In this document: positions 21,430-33,271 of the stretch, piece by piece
Position numbering within the stretch: the first letter of the stretch is position 1
Layout: each line of letters begins with the position of its first letter
Assembly (NCBI GenBank): GCA_963383645.1
Contig: OY726572.1
Coordinates: 71,810,356-71,874,355, forward strand
Origin: Muscardinus avellanarius
Taxonomy: Eukaryota; Chordata; Mammalia; Rodentia; Gliridae
Reading direction: 5' to 3'
DNA length: 64,000 nucleotides
Position numbers and translations under genes: made by a program
Notes under the pieces: generated by a model
Databases searched by the model: none
What the model saw: the letters and a program-made list of their open reading frames with translations, nothing else
What the model was told of the DNA's origin: nothing

Positions 21430-23927
21430 ATACTTATAATCACCTAATTAGTTAGTATTTTTCTCTTTCACATTTACAAAAGAAGGTTTACAAGTCAACT
21501 TTTTTCACCATTTCTCATTGCGGTATTATAATCATCTATTATGATGATGTTTAGGGCGTTAGAGGCATACATGCATGCAACACTGATTGGTTCCTCCCCA
21601 GTTCCCACCCCATTCATTCCCTTTCACCTTCCCATGCAGAATGCTATGATTATGAATCTACTTTTTTTCTGAGCTTATGACTGCTTCTCTGTAAAATGAA
21701 CATACTAAGCTTATGTGGTCTGAGTTGTGATTTGTAATGAGTAAAAAATAAGCATTTGAAATATTTATCACCATGCTAGACCCATTGTGGATATGTATAA
21801 TCACTAAATGAGAATTATATCAATAAAACTTAACAGTATGCTTTTGTTTACATCATATAATTGTGGCCAACCCAAATGGAAGTGGGACACAGTCTTCCTT
21901 GCTTGAGTAATTTTAAATTTGTTATTTCTAGTGACCCAGTTGTACAACTGTGAATTTTCATTATTTTAGTCAACAAACCATTTAAGGGCTATTTCAGGTA
22001 GAATATGAGAGTTGATTACTGAATAGAAGTATCCCATCTAATTTTCCATTAAATACAAAAAAGTATCAGCAATTAATGTATAGAAAAGAAGTCATCATCT
22101 TGGAGACACACAAGAAGACAAAACAAGAAAACCAGCAAACAAAGCAGAGACACAGTAGTGTATTTTCTCCAGAAACTCTGCACCAACCAATATTCTCAAT
22201 GTCTTGAAGAATAATATAACAGGGAAATACATGGTCAAGCTCTACCTTGAAATCTTATACAGAAATAAAGGCTGCTTAACAGAAAGGGATTTCAGAAATA
22301 TCTTGGTTGATTTATTTCACTCATATTTTTCTTTTATCAGTGTTCATTTAATTAAACAAATGAGTCTAAAAATACATTATTTCATTAGTGAAATACACAA
22401 GACTCTTGACAAGAAAGCCTCCAGTTGTGGTTTGACTGGCAGCCATATTTTCTTTCTAGATTACATAAGACAATAAGAATAAGTCTTACAACTGATGACA
22501 TTTCAGATTTCCTAAAATATAGTTGGATTTCCAGGATATTTGGACTGAAGTAAAAATAAACTTTGTATACCACAATTCCAAACTGCTCTTTCTTGCAGAA
22601 CCAAGAGTCTTTGACTGATTCCATCTATCAAGTAGAATGATGATCACCTTGTCTCCTGCAGGGCTCTCTCAAATAGGCATGTAATCATGTTTTTCTCTTA
22701 TCAATGCCAGATGCAGGCATGAGAAAGTTTGAACATGGTTTCTCTTAAATCTACATATCAAATGTATACTGCTGATGGAGCAAAAAATTTTGGTTGCCAT
22801 CTATATTTCGGGCCCCATGAGAAACATAATTCAATGGTAAACAACCAAAGATACTTTTCTCTCTCGGTACCTGATGCTCAGTGCTATGTGGAGAAGTGCT
22901 CTGTGTCCCGAGATCTACAGGAGCAGAAAGATATTTCTAAAGAAGTGACACTTGAGTTGACACTCAATGAGATACAAGGTTTTAACTTCATGGAGAGCAT
23001 GAAGTTACTGAACTTCAGTTACAGCTGTTGTGAGACATGATTAAATTGATGTGTTGTGATTTTTGTAGGTGCCTGAAACAAAGTCCAAACTCACTTAGAC
23101 CATGATATTTGTATTAACATCAATATTGCTATTATAAAAATTAATAGCAGGCTCAAAAACTCTGTGTCAAGGAAGATAGTGGCTAATAATGAAAGCAATG
23201 CAGCAAAAGTAGAAAGTATAAAATTGTGTAAGATGGGCTAACAGAGTTAGATAGGAACCAATCCAGCCATGGCTTATAGTTTATGCTATTTGTCTTATTC
23301 AAGGAAAGGTTTCAATATGAGGGTGAAGATGAACTGGTCAAATTTGATCTTATAAAGAATGCTTCCTCCTGCAATAAGTCACAGAGTAGGAAAGGGGCCA
23401 GATGAGACGCAGAGGAGCAATTAAATGTCTTGATAGTAACTGTTCAGAGAAAGAGGAATGGCATTGTAGACAATATAACACCCATTTAGAGGTCAATAAA
23501 CATTTTATTATTTAGCACCCTTTGAAAATATGTGCATGTATGCCTATACCATCTTGTACTCCACTAAGACATGTCTTATGGCTTCCTTCACACACAGATC
23601 TCTTAGCACTTACTGGTTTACTTCAAACAATAGTCATATATTGCATTTATAATTTGGCAAACATCAAGTCAACAAAGCAAAAATTTAAATGTAAGAATAA
23701 TTTATCATCAATTTCAGCCAAACCGGGTAATTACTAGACATAAATTTATAAATTATTGAAAAATTTCCTTTACAAATTACATCAAATTTGAGATCTTCTT
23801 CTTTTGAAAAATATTAGAAATCTAATCATTCTAAACATCTTCATGACATTTCCAACTTAGAGTGCTTTTGGAAATGAGCTTTATATGTCTATTAACATGC
23901 AAAGCATGTATCTCTGTATGTCCCCTT

Positions 23928-23930
<3 letters not shown>
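21430..23930. other. No gene seen; includes unrecognised 103-codon frame
   Basis: Possible L1-tail-like text lies at 21545-21650 ('..gaggcatacatgcatgcaacac..'). A plus frame at 22729-23040 has 103 codons but matches no protein I recognise and shows no domain. Treat it as chance unless conserved elsewhere. Confidence 0.4.

Positions 23931-23934
<4 letters not shown>

Positions 23935-23976
<42 letters not shown>
23935..23976. repeat. (CA)n microsatellite
   Basis: About 21 CA units, not joined to a recognisable SINE tail. Confidence 0.9.
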
Positions 23977-23977
<1 letters not shown>

Positions 23978-24015
23978 TCAGAAAAGGAGATTGATTCTCA
24001 ACTGATTTATGTTTA

Positions 24016-24217
24016 TTTTTTTATTTTTATTTTTTGGTGGTACTGGGGTTCCTGGAAGCCCTTCTACCTCTGGGCTACACTCCCAGACCTATTTTATATA
24101 TTTTTTTATTTGGAAACAGAGTCTCTTAAGCCAGCAAGGCTGGCTCTGAACCAGCACGATCCTCCTGTCTCCGCCTCCAAAGTGCGGGGATTACAAACGT
24201 GGTCCACCACGCCCGGC
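24016..24217 (-). repeat. Type-2 SINE with perfect 14-bp TSD
   Basis: Full type-2 structure from 'ggtggtactggggttcctgg' to '..ccaccacgcccgg', with a T-rich tail on its left. CTGATTTATGTTTA occurs at 24002-24015 and 24218-24231. Confidence 0.95.
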
Positions 24218-24301
24218 CTGATTTATGTTTAGAAACTACCCAGATCCAAAGTGTGCACATTTTTTCTTATTGGGGTCTTAAGCACTTACTTCTTTTAATT
24301 T

Positions 24302-24670
24302 TTTTTTAACGGTGCATTGTAGGCATACATCTTATTGGGGTACAAGATGGTAAAGACATACATGCACACATTACTCTCATTTAGCCCTTCCTCAATTCCA
24401 ACCCCATACCCTCCTGGTTCCCTCCTTCTCATGTTTGCCTTAGTGATTGACGTTGATATGTGTGTGAATGTACATCATGTACATTAGGAAATTCCTTTTC
24501 CCCCTCCTATCCCCTCAGTTGGGTAACCTTATTTGCTCATCTATAGTTTCTCCTTTTTCGCATAGAGTTCCTCCTATGGTCCATTATCTCCTTTGTTTCC
24601 ATATATTAAGAAGAGCATCGATTTCTTACTTTTGGGGCCTGACTAATCTCACTTAGCATAATGTTTTTCC
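24302..24670 (-). repeat. L1 3' end (end of ORF2 plus 3' UTR)
   Basis: Complement of the L1 tail: '..ggtgcattgtaggcatacatc..', '..catgcacacattactctcatttagccc..', and further right '..tgactaatctcacttagcataatg', which is the antisense end of ORF2. Related tails are at 39130, 41925 and 58030. Confidence 0.8.
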
Positions 24671-24699
24671 ATGCATTTTCCATAAAACAAAATTGAGAC

Positions 24700-24920
24700 T
24701 GGTATGGACACAGATGCTTAGCACCTTAGTGCCCAGGTCCAAATGCTGTCAGGGTTGCTTGTTCTACATGACCTGAGTAAGCTATTTAATCTCTACGTGC
24801 CTCAGTTTTCTTATTTTCAAAATGTGAGCGATAGGGATACATATCTCAGAAGGTCATTGTCTGAGTTACAAGTATCACCATATGTAATGTACTGAGCAGA
24901 ATGCTGGAAATCCAGAAAAA
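24700..24920 (+). repeat. MIR SINE
   Basis: '..gacctgagtaagctatttaatctctacgtgcctcagttttctta..' followed by '..aaaatgtgagcgatagggatac..' and '..gtactgagcagaatgctgg..' follows the MIR consensus order in the sense direction. Confidence 0.8.
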
Positions 24921-25496
24921 AATTAGGTCATTCTTACAATTAATTTATTGCCATAAGTGATCTTCAATAATTTGTCCTTTGTGGGGCTTAATTTTTCCTA
25001 ATATAAACTTGCACCATTTTTGCTTCATTAGGATTTAATATTAGCCATACTAATTTTCCTCTCTCATTTTATTAATGTGTCGGGCTTTGAATATTAGACA
25101 CAAGAAGGCACTTGAAATATACATCCTATAAAATCATTACACCCTGATTCTATGTATTTCCCCAACCACATGTTTTTCTTCCTAAAGAATACTCTAGAAA
25201 TCTATTTAACCTTATTTGGTAAAGTGATCACTTTTCTCTACCAAGTTAGAAAGGTAATATAAACAATAATTCAGGCCTTAAAAATCAGGACAGTACTCAT
25301 AATTATGGAATCATATTTACGAATGAACTTGAAACCTCTTGAACAATCAAATGTGCATTTGCAATATGAGAATTCTGAAACTGCCAAACTGAATCAAGAT
25401 ACATCCAGACAAAGCAAAGGTGAATGGAAAACAAATCTAGGCATGCAAAAGAACATTTAAAACATGTTACCAGAGGCCGAAATAAGAAGGAATGCG

Positions 25497-25696
25497 TAGC
25501 CATGTGATGGCGCACGCTTGTAATCCCAGCACTTGGGAGACTGAGCCAGGAGGATCACAGGATTGCAACCAGTCAGATACTTAGTGAGGCCCTTGGCAAC
25601 TTAGTGAGACCCCATTTCAAAATAAATAATAAAATAGGACTAAGGGTGTAGATCAGAAATAGAATGCCCTTGGGATCAATCTCCAGTACCACACAT

Positions 25697-25697
<1 letters not shown>
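25497..25697 (+). repeat. B1-dID-like SINE, type 1
   Basis: '..atggcgcacgcttgtaatcccagcacttggg..', '..acttagtgaggcccttggcaacttagtgag..' and '..agaatgcccttgggatcaatctccagtacc..'. Its tail merges into (CA)n. Confidence 0.92.

Positions 25698-25738
<41 letters not shown>
25698..25738. repeat. (CA)n microsatellite at a SINE tail
   Basis: About 20 CA units directly following the plus-strand SINE end. Confidence 0.9.
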
Positions 25739-25739
<1 letters not shown>

Positions 25740-25799
25740 AAATGAGTATTTTGTTGCAAATAATGAAAGTATGCTCCTATATGTTGATACTTAATGGTA

Positions 25800-26830
25800 G
25801 AAGATTCAGATCTATCATCAGATTCTTCATTGTTTAAATAACTCCAAATAGTTACACTCTAACACTTGATTTGAAAATGCAAATTTGTTCCAAGGCAATT
25901 GATTGGAAAGCAAGCATAATTTAGGGACATTTGAATCTGTATAGATATAGATATATTTGCTTATGCGCAATTCAACCCACAAAAACACTAGGCAGATGCT
26001 GAAAATTCCACCCAGCTGAACACAGCAAGGTAGGGCACACCCATGGACACTTTAAAATGTCTATCAGCTATCTGAGCCATACCTATCCATACCTGGTCTC
26101 CAATTTCAATAACCCTCTTTCTGTCATATACTAATTCACAACTGCAACCATTCTAATTTTCATTTCCACCAGCAAGGCCATGTGCCATTATTCTTGGATT
26201 ATTTCTGTGTCTTCATCATGCAACATGGATGAGGCTATGTCACATTTTATTAGATCTCATTGTTTGTTTTTCATATGTCACCGAGAAAATTTTTGAGTGT
26301 TGTACCTCTGATTTAACTTCTCACAAGTCCTATGGATTTTATTGCAGTTTTGTATAGCGCAGTAGTTTTTAATTTTATGTCATATTATGGTGGACCTGGA
26401 CTGTTTAATGAGGTTGGCTACACATTCCCAGTGTTTGGAGTTAGTTCACTGTTACCACACAAAATTTTTTAGTAAAGAATGCTAAATGTGGGAAGTTGAG
26501 CATTGCATTATTATAGCATAACTTACTTCTTAAGCATGTTCCTTTTTACATAAATACCAGAGAAGGCATTGTTTGTTTAAAGAGCAAATTCAATGCACGA
26601 ACCATAGAGAAAAATAGGAGAAAGGTACAAAAGAGAGGAAACCAATTATGAAAATGTTCCTTATCTTTAATCATTCTATAATTAACTTCTTATCCACTCT
26701 CAAGAGACTAGAAAGTAGGACATGTGCAAACTACACAGAGGGTGGCATTATCTCCCTTGCAACCTTCAGTAAGATTTTGCATATGAATCAACTGTTGGGA
26801 GTGGATAGCTTAGCCAACTCCGATCTGCTG
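25800..26830. other. No gene seen; unassigned stretch
   Basis: No recognised coding sequence or recent transposon. Confidence 0.4.
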
Positions 26831-26847
26831 TCAGAAATGAGGGTTAA

Positions 26848-27078
26848 GCTTGGCGTGGTGGTGCACACTTGTAATCCCAGCATTCAGGGAGGCTGAGACC
26901 TGAGGATCATGGTTCACAGACAGCCTCAGCTACTTAGTGAGGCTCTCAGCAACTTAGTGAGAACCTGTTTCAAAATAAAGAATAAAAAAATAGGGGAGGG
27001 GGTGTAGCTTAACGATAGAATGCCCCTGGGTTCCACCCCTAGACCCACAAAAAAAAAAGAAAGAAAAAAAGAAAAAAT
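26848..27078 (+). repeat. B1-dID-like SINE, type 1, full length
   Basis: 'cttggcgtggtggtgcacac', '..cagacagcctcagctacttagtgaggc..', '..cctgtttcaaaataaag..', '..tgtagcttaacgatagaatgcccctggg..', then an A/G-rich tail. Imperfect 13-base duplication at 26835-26847 and 27079-27091 (11 of 13 match). Confidence 0.93.
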
Positions 27079-27094
27079 AAATGAAGTTTAACTT

Positions 27095-28410
27095 CAGATA
27101 CCAGAAGATGATTGGCAAAGCCCAAGCATATGTGGCTTCTGATGTGATATTGCTAGTCCCTCTCCTAGACTCATCATTACTCTTTCGTATACCACCATAA
27201 CGAACATTCTAGGAGAAAAAAAAATCCTTTATTTTGCATCAGCATTATTGTAATTTTATTATCAAGAAAATGAAAATTTGATTTTCAGTATGTTTGTTCA
27301 TCTCAACAGATAAAACTGAGTGCAAGTATCCTAAAGCCTAGAAATGGAGGGCTAAGGCTACTTCCACAAGCCGCACTTCTGAACAAACCCGCTCCAACAT
27401 TTTCCTCACTTTTTATCTTAACTGACAATTGTCAAGGGATTCTCTGAATCTAATTTTATTCCTTGTTGTATGTGTGACATTTTTTAGAATCTCCAAGGAA
27501 AGTAAAAAGATGAGGATAGATTGTTCATTTTCACATATCTGGATGTAATCTATTTTAACTGGATTAAATGCACATCCTTAATGATTAGCAAAAGTTTAAT
27601 CCTTAATAAATGTCAAACTTTCTATTTTTTATCATTATGCAATATCTTGGGTTTTGGTTATAAAATCATACTTTGACACTATAAAAATTATTTATTTCTA
27701 AGAGAATGGGGGTTTAGGGATCAATGTGTAGGGAGGAAGGTGAAATGTTTCAATTGACATAGTTTCATTTTACTTCTAATTTTCATAAGGACTCAGAAAA
27801 TAAATTTGCTATTGTGGCACTAATAAGGATGTGGCACAGGTCACATGCCTGTGTAGTTAAAGTCCAAGTAATAATTCAAAACTGTTTTAATTAGGTCCTG
27901 AACAAAGCTAATCAAACATGTAATGTTTCTATAGCACTTAATAACCTAAAACCCATTCAAGAAATCTGAGTCAAGTAAAGCTTTTACTGGTTAGATTTAC
28001 TTTACATTGTTTTACATGAATTTTTTTTCTTCAAGAAACTATAAAAGTTAAGCTTTTCCCCGACAGTCCCCCTCTTCAAGGGGAGTCTCCCTCTCCTACA
28101 AAATTGTGAAGCTGTTGATCTTTAAGTCCATTGCGAAGACTGATAAAAGTATTATTTGCAAGTAAATAGATGTGAGATCAAGCAGATGGAAATTCTATGA
28201 TGTACACTTAAACACAGAATTGTGTTAAAACATATGTCTAGTTTAAGCTTTGTTTTAGTGTGATAAACTACACTTTTAAAAAATCTGGTACAGAGTAAAA
28301 CTACCACCGTTGATCAGAATGAAGAGAAATACAAGGATGAAATGCAATTGGTTAACAATGATAGCAAGACCAAAGGAAGTGGCAATGCTTTTGGAGTAGA
28401 GAAGAGAAAT
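27095..28410. other. No gene seen; unassigned stretch
   Basis: AT-rich; no gene or recognised repeat. Confidence 0.4.
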
Positions 28411-28429
28411 AGAATTAAAAAGTGCTCTG

Positions 28430-28633
28430 AGATGCGAGGCGTGGTGGCTTGTAATCCCCACGCTTGGGAGGCTGAGACAGGAGGATCACGCAGGTTTGAA
28501 GCCAGCCTCAGCTACTTAGTGAGGCTCTCAGCAACTTAGTGAGACCCTGTTTCCAAATAAAATATAAATGGGTCCGGGAGTGTAGCCCAGAGGTAGAAAG
28601 CCCCTGGGTTCCACTCCCAGTGCCACCAAAAAA
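28430..28633 (+). repeat. SINE with mixed type-1 and type-2 characters
   Basis: The head has the type-2 'taatccccacgcttggg'. The middle has the full type-1 'cagctacttagtgaggctct'. The A-rich linker is type-2-like ('tttccaaataaaatataaa'), followed by '..gggagtgtagcccagaggtag..', but the tail is type-1-like ('aaagcccctgggttcc'). A near-duplication ('aattaaaaagtgctc' at about 28413, 'aaattaaagtgctc' at about 28631) flanks it. It could be a progenitor-like or recombinant form. Confidence 0.88.
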
Positions 28634-28952
28634 TTAAAGTGCTCAGAAGATATATTTACTATTTGGTTATTGGTTGATTGAAATATAAGAGAGATATGCA
28701 GACAATTTTTAACTTCAAACAACAATGAAATCAAAGCATTTTAAGAGTGTAACCAACCAAGCAGAGCATGTCTGAAGCACATAGCCTATTTTTTTTTCTT
28801 AATGTGTACCTCTGATTCAGCTGAAAGAAAGAAATATGAGTGGCGATGCTGAAGACAAGGGTCAGCACTGTCTCAGTGGGGATGGACAAATTGATTCAAT
28901 GGAATAGTGAGAAAGGGGACCGGGATTACTTATGTACCTTGGTGTATGTGTT

Positions 28953-28954
<2 letters not shown>

Positions 28955-29001
<47 letters not shown>
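28955..29001. repeat. (GT)n microsatellite
   Basis: About 23 GT units with no adjoining SINE. Confidence 0.9.
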
Positions 29002-29003
<2 letters not shown>

Positions 29004-29099
29004 TTATTTTATTAATGTGCACATTTGTACATGTCTTAGTCCTATTTTATTATTAATTTAAATCACAGTTATTATGTGAATAATCAGTTATTTATGCGT

Positions 29100-29215
29100 C
29101 TTTTCCAGGCCATCTTCAGTGTATGCCATTTCCAATATTGCCTATTGTGAATGATACCACTGTATTTGCATGAATATACAAGCATCTCTTAGAGATATAA
29201 TTCTAGAAGCAAAAA
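29100..29215 (-). repeat. Ancient L1 ORF2 3'-end fragment
   Basis: '..cctattgtgaatgataccactgtatttgcatgaatat..' and '..ctcttagagatataattctagaagc..' resemble antisense L1 end sequence. A related diverged copy is at 30600-30905. Confidence 0.55.
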
Positions 29216-29241
29216 TATGGTGTTGCTCAATAATGCCTACT

Positions 29242-29244
<3 letters not shown>

Positions 29245-29290
<46 letters not shown>
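29245..29290. repeat. (CA)n microsatellite
   Basis: About 23 CA units, lying 244 bases from the (GT)n tract; the two are in opposite orientation on this strand. Confidence 0.9.
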
Positions 29291-29291
<1 letters not shown>

Positions 29292-29640
29292 AGGTAGTCA
29301 ATATAATGTTTGTAAAGTCCTGATTAACACAACAACGAAGGCAGATCTATTTATCTTTTACATAAATTTCTTTGTGATGTTTTGCTTTTTATTTATATTT
29401 TAATTTCTATGCAACAACTATCCACAAGGACAATATTAAATTTGTTGTAATTATTACTGTAAGTTTTCTCTGAATATAAGAGGCAAATAATATCTAGGCA
29501 GAACCAGTTAATCACTATAAGAATACTGGGTCAGGAGTTAGAGACATGTAGAGCAAAAATTAAATTATTTCATTCTAAATTGTCAAAAAAATTATAAAGT
29601 GTTTTGTTCCCAGAAAAAAATTCTCTCATTAAAAAATCAA

Positions 29641-29840
29641 CAGGCCTGGCATGGTGGCGCACGCTTGTAATCCCCGTGCTTGGGAGGCGGAGACAGGAGG
29701 ATTGCGCTGGTTTGAAGCCAGCCATGCTGGCTTAAGAGACCCTGTTTCAAAAAAAAAAAAAAGTATAAAAATAGGTCTGGGAGGGTAGCCCGAGGTAGAA
29801 GGGTTTCTAGGAACCCCAATACCACCAAAAAAAAAAAAAA
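29641..29840 (+). repeat. Type-2 SINE, first of a tandem pair
   Basis: 'gcctggcatggtggcgcacg', '..gaagccagccatgctggcttaagagaccctg..', '..gtctgggagggtagcccgaggtagaagggtttctagg..' and a poly-A of about 14. Possible short duplication around 'atcaacag' and 'attaacag'. Confidence 0.93.
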
Positions 29841-29882
29841 TTAACAGTTCTCTTTCTAAAAATAATAAAAATAATATAAATA

Positions 29883-30081
29883 AGGCCAGGTGTGGTGGTG
29901 CACGCTTGTAATCCCCGTGCTTGGGAGGCGGAGACAGGAGGATGGCGCAGGTTCGAAGCCAGCCACGCGCGCTGGCGTAAGAGACCCTGTTTCAAAAATA
30001 TAAAATAGGTCTGGGAGTGTAGCCCGGAGGTAGAAGGGCTTCCAGGAACCCCAGTACCACCCCCCCAAAATAAATAAAATA
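29883..30081 (+). repeat. Type-2 SINE, second of pair, perfect 19-bp TSD
   Basis: Full type-2 copy with an intact B-box-like GGTTCGAAGCC. A small duplication in the middle ('cacgcgcgctggcg') distinguishes it. The exact duplication AATAAAAATAATATAAATA lies at 29864-29882 and 30082-30100. It inserted about 40 bases past the first copy's tail, in A-rich sequence. Confidence 0.95.
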
Positions 30082-30599
30082 AATAAAAATAATATAAATA
30101 GCTACCTGATTATTAATATAATCATAACATAATGGTTTTTGTACACGTGTAAATGTGTCTTCAACCTGAATTAACCTACCCTACTCATAAACTCAAAGAG
30201 GCTAAGATGGTAACACAATAATATGCAAATCAAAGGAGAAGAAAGGGCAGAAATAAAAGTAAGGATGCTAATAGCTGGTTACTATACACTCAAAAGAAGT
30301 GAAAACTGGTAGACTGCAAGCAAGGCAGTATTATACATGTTATCTTTCTTTGTTGATTTTCCTTAAATGATTATATTATAGAATCAGTTGTATATAGAGA
30401 TATCATAAATAACAAATCTTTCCATATTAAAAAAAATTGAACATTGCTAGTAACTCAAAGAGTCCCTGTGTGCCAAGTTGTGATAAGATCTTTACCTCCC
30501 ATGGCAACAATGCATACATTTCTTTTTTATGGATCATTTCCTTATTTCACTTTTTAATGTTACCTTCATGGACATATCACAAAATAAGATGTTACTAGT

Positions 30600-30905
30600 T
30601 TTTTTTTTTTCCTGGTTTCAAACTTTATATAAGTTGGATCACTTAGATTTTTGTGAGTTTTCCTAATTTTTTGTTATTGAGATTGTTCCATGTTGATATA
30701 AAAAGCTACAATTTATCTGTCTTCAAGGTTATATAGTATTCTAGCATAAAAAAAATCCACTTTTTACTGTCATCTTAATGGACTTTCATGGCATTTTTAG
30801 TTTGGGCTATTATGAAAAGTACCATTGCATTTGTGTAAGTATGTGAAAATTTCCTGAAGATATAATTCTAAGAGTAGAAATGCCATCTTGTACAGCAATC
30901 CTTTC
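30600..30905 (-). repeat. Ancient L1 ORF2 3'-end fragment
   Basis: '..gattgttccatgttgatata..', '..tagtttgggctattatgaaaagtaccattgcattt..' and '..gatataattctaagagtagaaatgcc..' match old L1 antisense order. Diverged and non-coding. Confidence 0.6.
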
Positions 30906-31134
30906 TGTAATATATTATTTTTTAAAGTGGATGTTTTTGCCAAAAATCAAAAAGTACATTATTTCTGAGAGTACCTAACAAGTCTAAAATTACTTTTTTA
31001 GTTTAATTAGAATATTTATTAAAACTTGGTGATACTCTTTATGTAATACTTGTGGACAGTAGAATGTTTAAGACATTTTAATGCATTTTACAAAAAATAC
31101 TGGCATATTTGAAATCCGATGACCTTGAACATAG

Positions 31135-31160
31135 GTAAGCGTGCGCCACCACGCCCGGCT
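31135..31160 (-). repeat. Isolated 25-bp SINE head
   Basis: 'gcgtgcgccaccacgcccgg' with flanking bases matches the extreme 5' end of the type-2 SINE. No A-rich tail or ID part follows on either side. A retroposed SINE normally loses its 5' end, not its 3' end, so a later deletion is likely. Confidence 0.8.
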
Positions 31161-31384
31161 TAATTTTAATCTTTTATATTAAGATAATTGCTAAATATCT
31201 AGTAGACAAAAATAGCCCAATGTTCTTTCTCATGTTTGTATAAATAATAAAACCAATATGTAAAGAAGTTAGGAAACTGGTCTATACCCAATTACATTAT
31301 ATAGAACAGTCTGGAGATAAAAGTGAAAAAATAAATCCAAAAAAAGACATATATCTTTAAAAGTTTTGTAGCACAAGGTCATTA

Positions 31385-31510
31385 GAATAGGCTTTAGAAA
31401 AACAGGACTCAGTTCCAAGGTTGGCTCTTCCATGTATTAATTAGGTATTTGCATGTCAGTTACATCATGTTTTAAATAACTCCATTATCAGTGTTGCGGC
31501 AAGTCTTACT
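31385..31510 (+). repeat. Possible MIR fragment
   Basis: '..caggactcagttccaaggttggctcttcc..' and '..gcatgtcagttac..' recall the MIR left half. Weak match. Confidence 0.35.
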
Positions 31511-31599
31511 GAGGCAATCTCTAGGAGTAGGTATTTGTCATTTTTTGTTTCTTGTTTATTTGGCATTTCAAAACTGACAACCAGCTTCCTATATTCAGG

Positions 31600-32100
31600 G
31601 AATCTTCCACCTCATAAAGCCAAGCATTCCTGAAATTGCAGAGCTGAAAGTGTCAGGCTCATTCTTCAGTCTCCCTTATAACCAGGGTACACTCAACTGA
31701 CCCAGAGTCTGCAGATTAGAAGCATCCTCCAGAGACCTGGCCTGAGAAAGCCAGTGATATAAAGCAGCAGGAACTACAGAGAATTCATTGTGAAAAGAAA
31801 TAGCCACAGCAGTGACTATATGCAGTTTCCAGAAGCAGCAGTTCTGTGACCCAGTGTCCTGTGCTGCTGATGTGAGCACTGCCAACTGCAGATGCTGGCG
31901 CCCAGAGTGTCCGCAGCGTTGTCCCACTGGGTCATTTCTTTTGACATGAATCTGGACACTGCTACTGGCGATGTCACTTTAATTCCTGTCTTTCCAGCTC
32001 CACTGTTAATGAATTTTACTCTTCCTGAAATCATTCTGTCTGTCTTTCTTTCTTTCGCCAATGAACCTCGACGGATGCAGTTTGTTAAATACTGAGGCAG
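31600..32100. other. Unassigned sequence with higher G+C
   Basis: Denser in G+C than its flanks, with 81-83-codon minus frames and a 67-codon plus frame overlapping each other. None is recognisable as a protein. It may be an old LTR-type repeat or conserved non-coding sequence. Confidence 0.35.
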
Positions 32101-32149
32101 TACCAGATTGATAATAATGCATACAACTCCAAGATATAAGGCGATTGTT

Positions 32150-32240
32150 CCTGACTTGTTAAGTGTTCTCTTCCCAGCACCTATGACAGACTAGCAAATA
32201 GTGGGCACTAAATGAATGTTTATTGGATGAATCATAGTTA
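32150..32240. repeat. L2/MIR-type 3'-end fragment
   Basis: '..cccagcacctatgacagactagcaaatagtgggcactaaatgaatgtttattggatgaat' follows the widespread ancient L2/MIR3 end motif (cagtgcctggcac..aataaatgtttgttgaatgaatg). Confidence 0.65.
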
Positions 32241-32371
32241 TTATTAGCTTAGATGAAATTTAGTCACAAAAAAATAAGCATTGACTTATTGAAAGCACTG
32301 TTAATTTGTTGACACCTAACACTACTTAGTGGCTTTGTATTTGCTTTAGAGAGATTTTGTGTGTGTGTGGG

Positions 32372-32577
32372 GGGGGTTACTGGGGATGGAACCTAGGAGC
32401 CTCTACCTTCGGGCTATACCCCCAGACCTATTACCTATTTTATATTTTATTTGAAAACAGGTCTCGCTAAATAGGTAAGGGCCTCATTAAGCTGCCAAGC
32501 CTGGTTTCAAACCTGCCATCCTTCTGTCTCAGCCTCCCAAGTACTGGGATTACAAGTGTGCGCCCCAAACCCCAGCT
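32372..32577 (-). repeat. B1-dID-like SINE, type 1
   Basis: 'tactggggatggaacctagg', '..gggctatacccccagacc..', '..gggcctcattaagctgccaagcctgg..' and '..gggattacaagtgtgcgcc..'. A short GT/G tract precedes it on the tail side. Confidence 0.9.
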
Positions 32578-32621
32578 TGCTTTCGAGAGATATTAATTGA
32601 TAGTTTAGGTGTTAAACCACA

Positions 32622-32622
32622 C

Positions 32623-32661
<39 letters not shown>
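32622..32661. repeat. (CA)n microsatellite
   Basis: About 20 CA units, 45 bases from the head side of the preceding SINE, so not a tail expansion of it. Confidence 0.9.
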
Positions 32662-32663
<2 letters not shown>

Positions 32664-33129
32664 CTCATTATATAAAAAGTTATAGGATACATAGTAAGAC
32701 TGTCATGTGCTAATACTACTAACAAGGAACTGTATATTCCTTGCATATTAGTCTTGAAGTTAAATTGAAATTTTAATTTAAGTCAATATAATAAGAGAAT
32801 AGTGTTTTATTGTTTTTAGCTAAATGCTTTGGTAGTAAAACTGAATAAAGGAAGTACACACATTCTTCAACTAATTGCTTATAATCAGCAATGGATTGTA
32901 GAAGCTGGAAAATATGAAATTTATTTATCTATGAAAGGAGAAATCAGGATTTACTAAGAATCTCCATCTACTGTTCTAGCCTTTATTTTCAGATCTTAGA
33001 GAATTGAAACAATATCTCAAATTTTGATTCCTGTAATTCATCACATACTAAGGGTTTGCTTTTATCATCTCCTCAGTTCAACATTCAATGTAAGTATTCC
33101 AGCTACTGTATTTCAGTCAGTATTCAATA

Positions 33130-33217
33130 ATTTTACTTGCTCACAGTTTTAGAGATATTAGGGCTTCAGTCCATGATATGACCAGGTACATTCTGTGGAA
33201 TTTAGGACATAACATGG

Positions 33218-33271
<54 letters not shown>

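Noticed and set aside
22729..23040. 103-codon plus frame considered as an exon
   Set aside because: No recognised similarity, no domain and no codon-level sign of selection visible; kept only as an unsupported frame.
23885..24232. 115-codon plus frame
   Set aside because: Built from a (CA)n tract followed by a type-2 SINE in reverse. Similar frames (for example 18617-18931 and 63192-63434) have the same origin.
3123..29290. Regular CA/GT and other short repeats considered as a CRISPR array or other spacer-repeat system
   Set aside because: They are simple microsatellites without spacers, in a eukaryotic genome.
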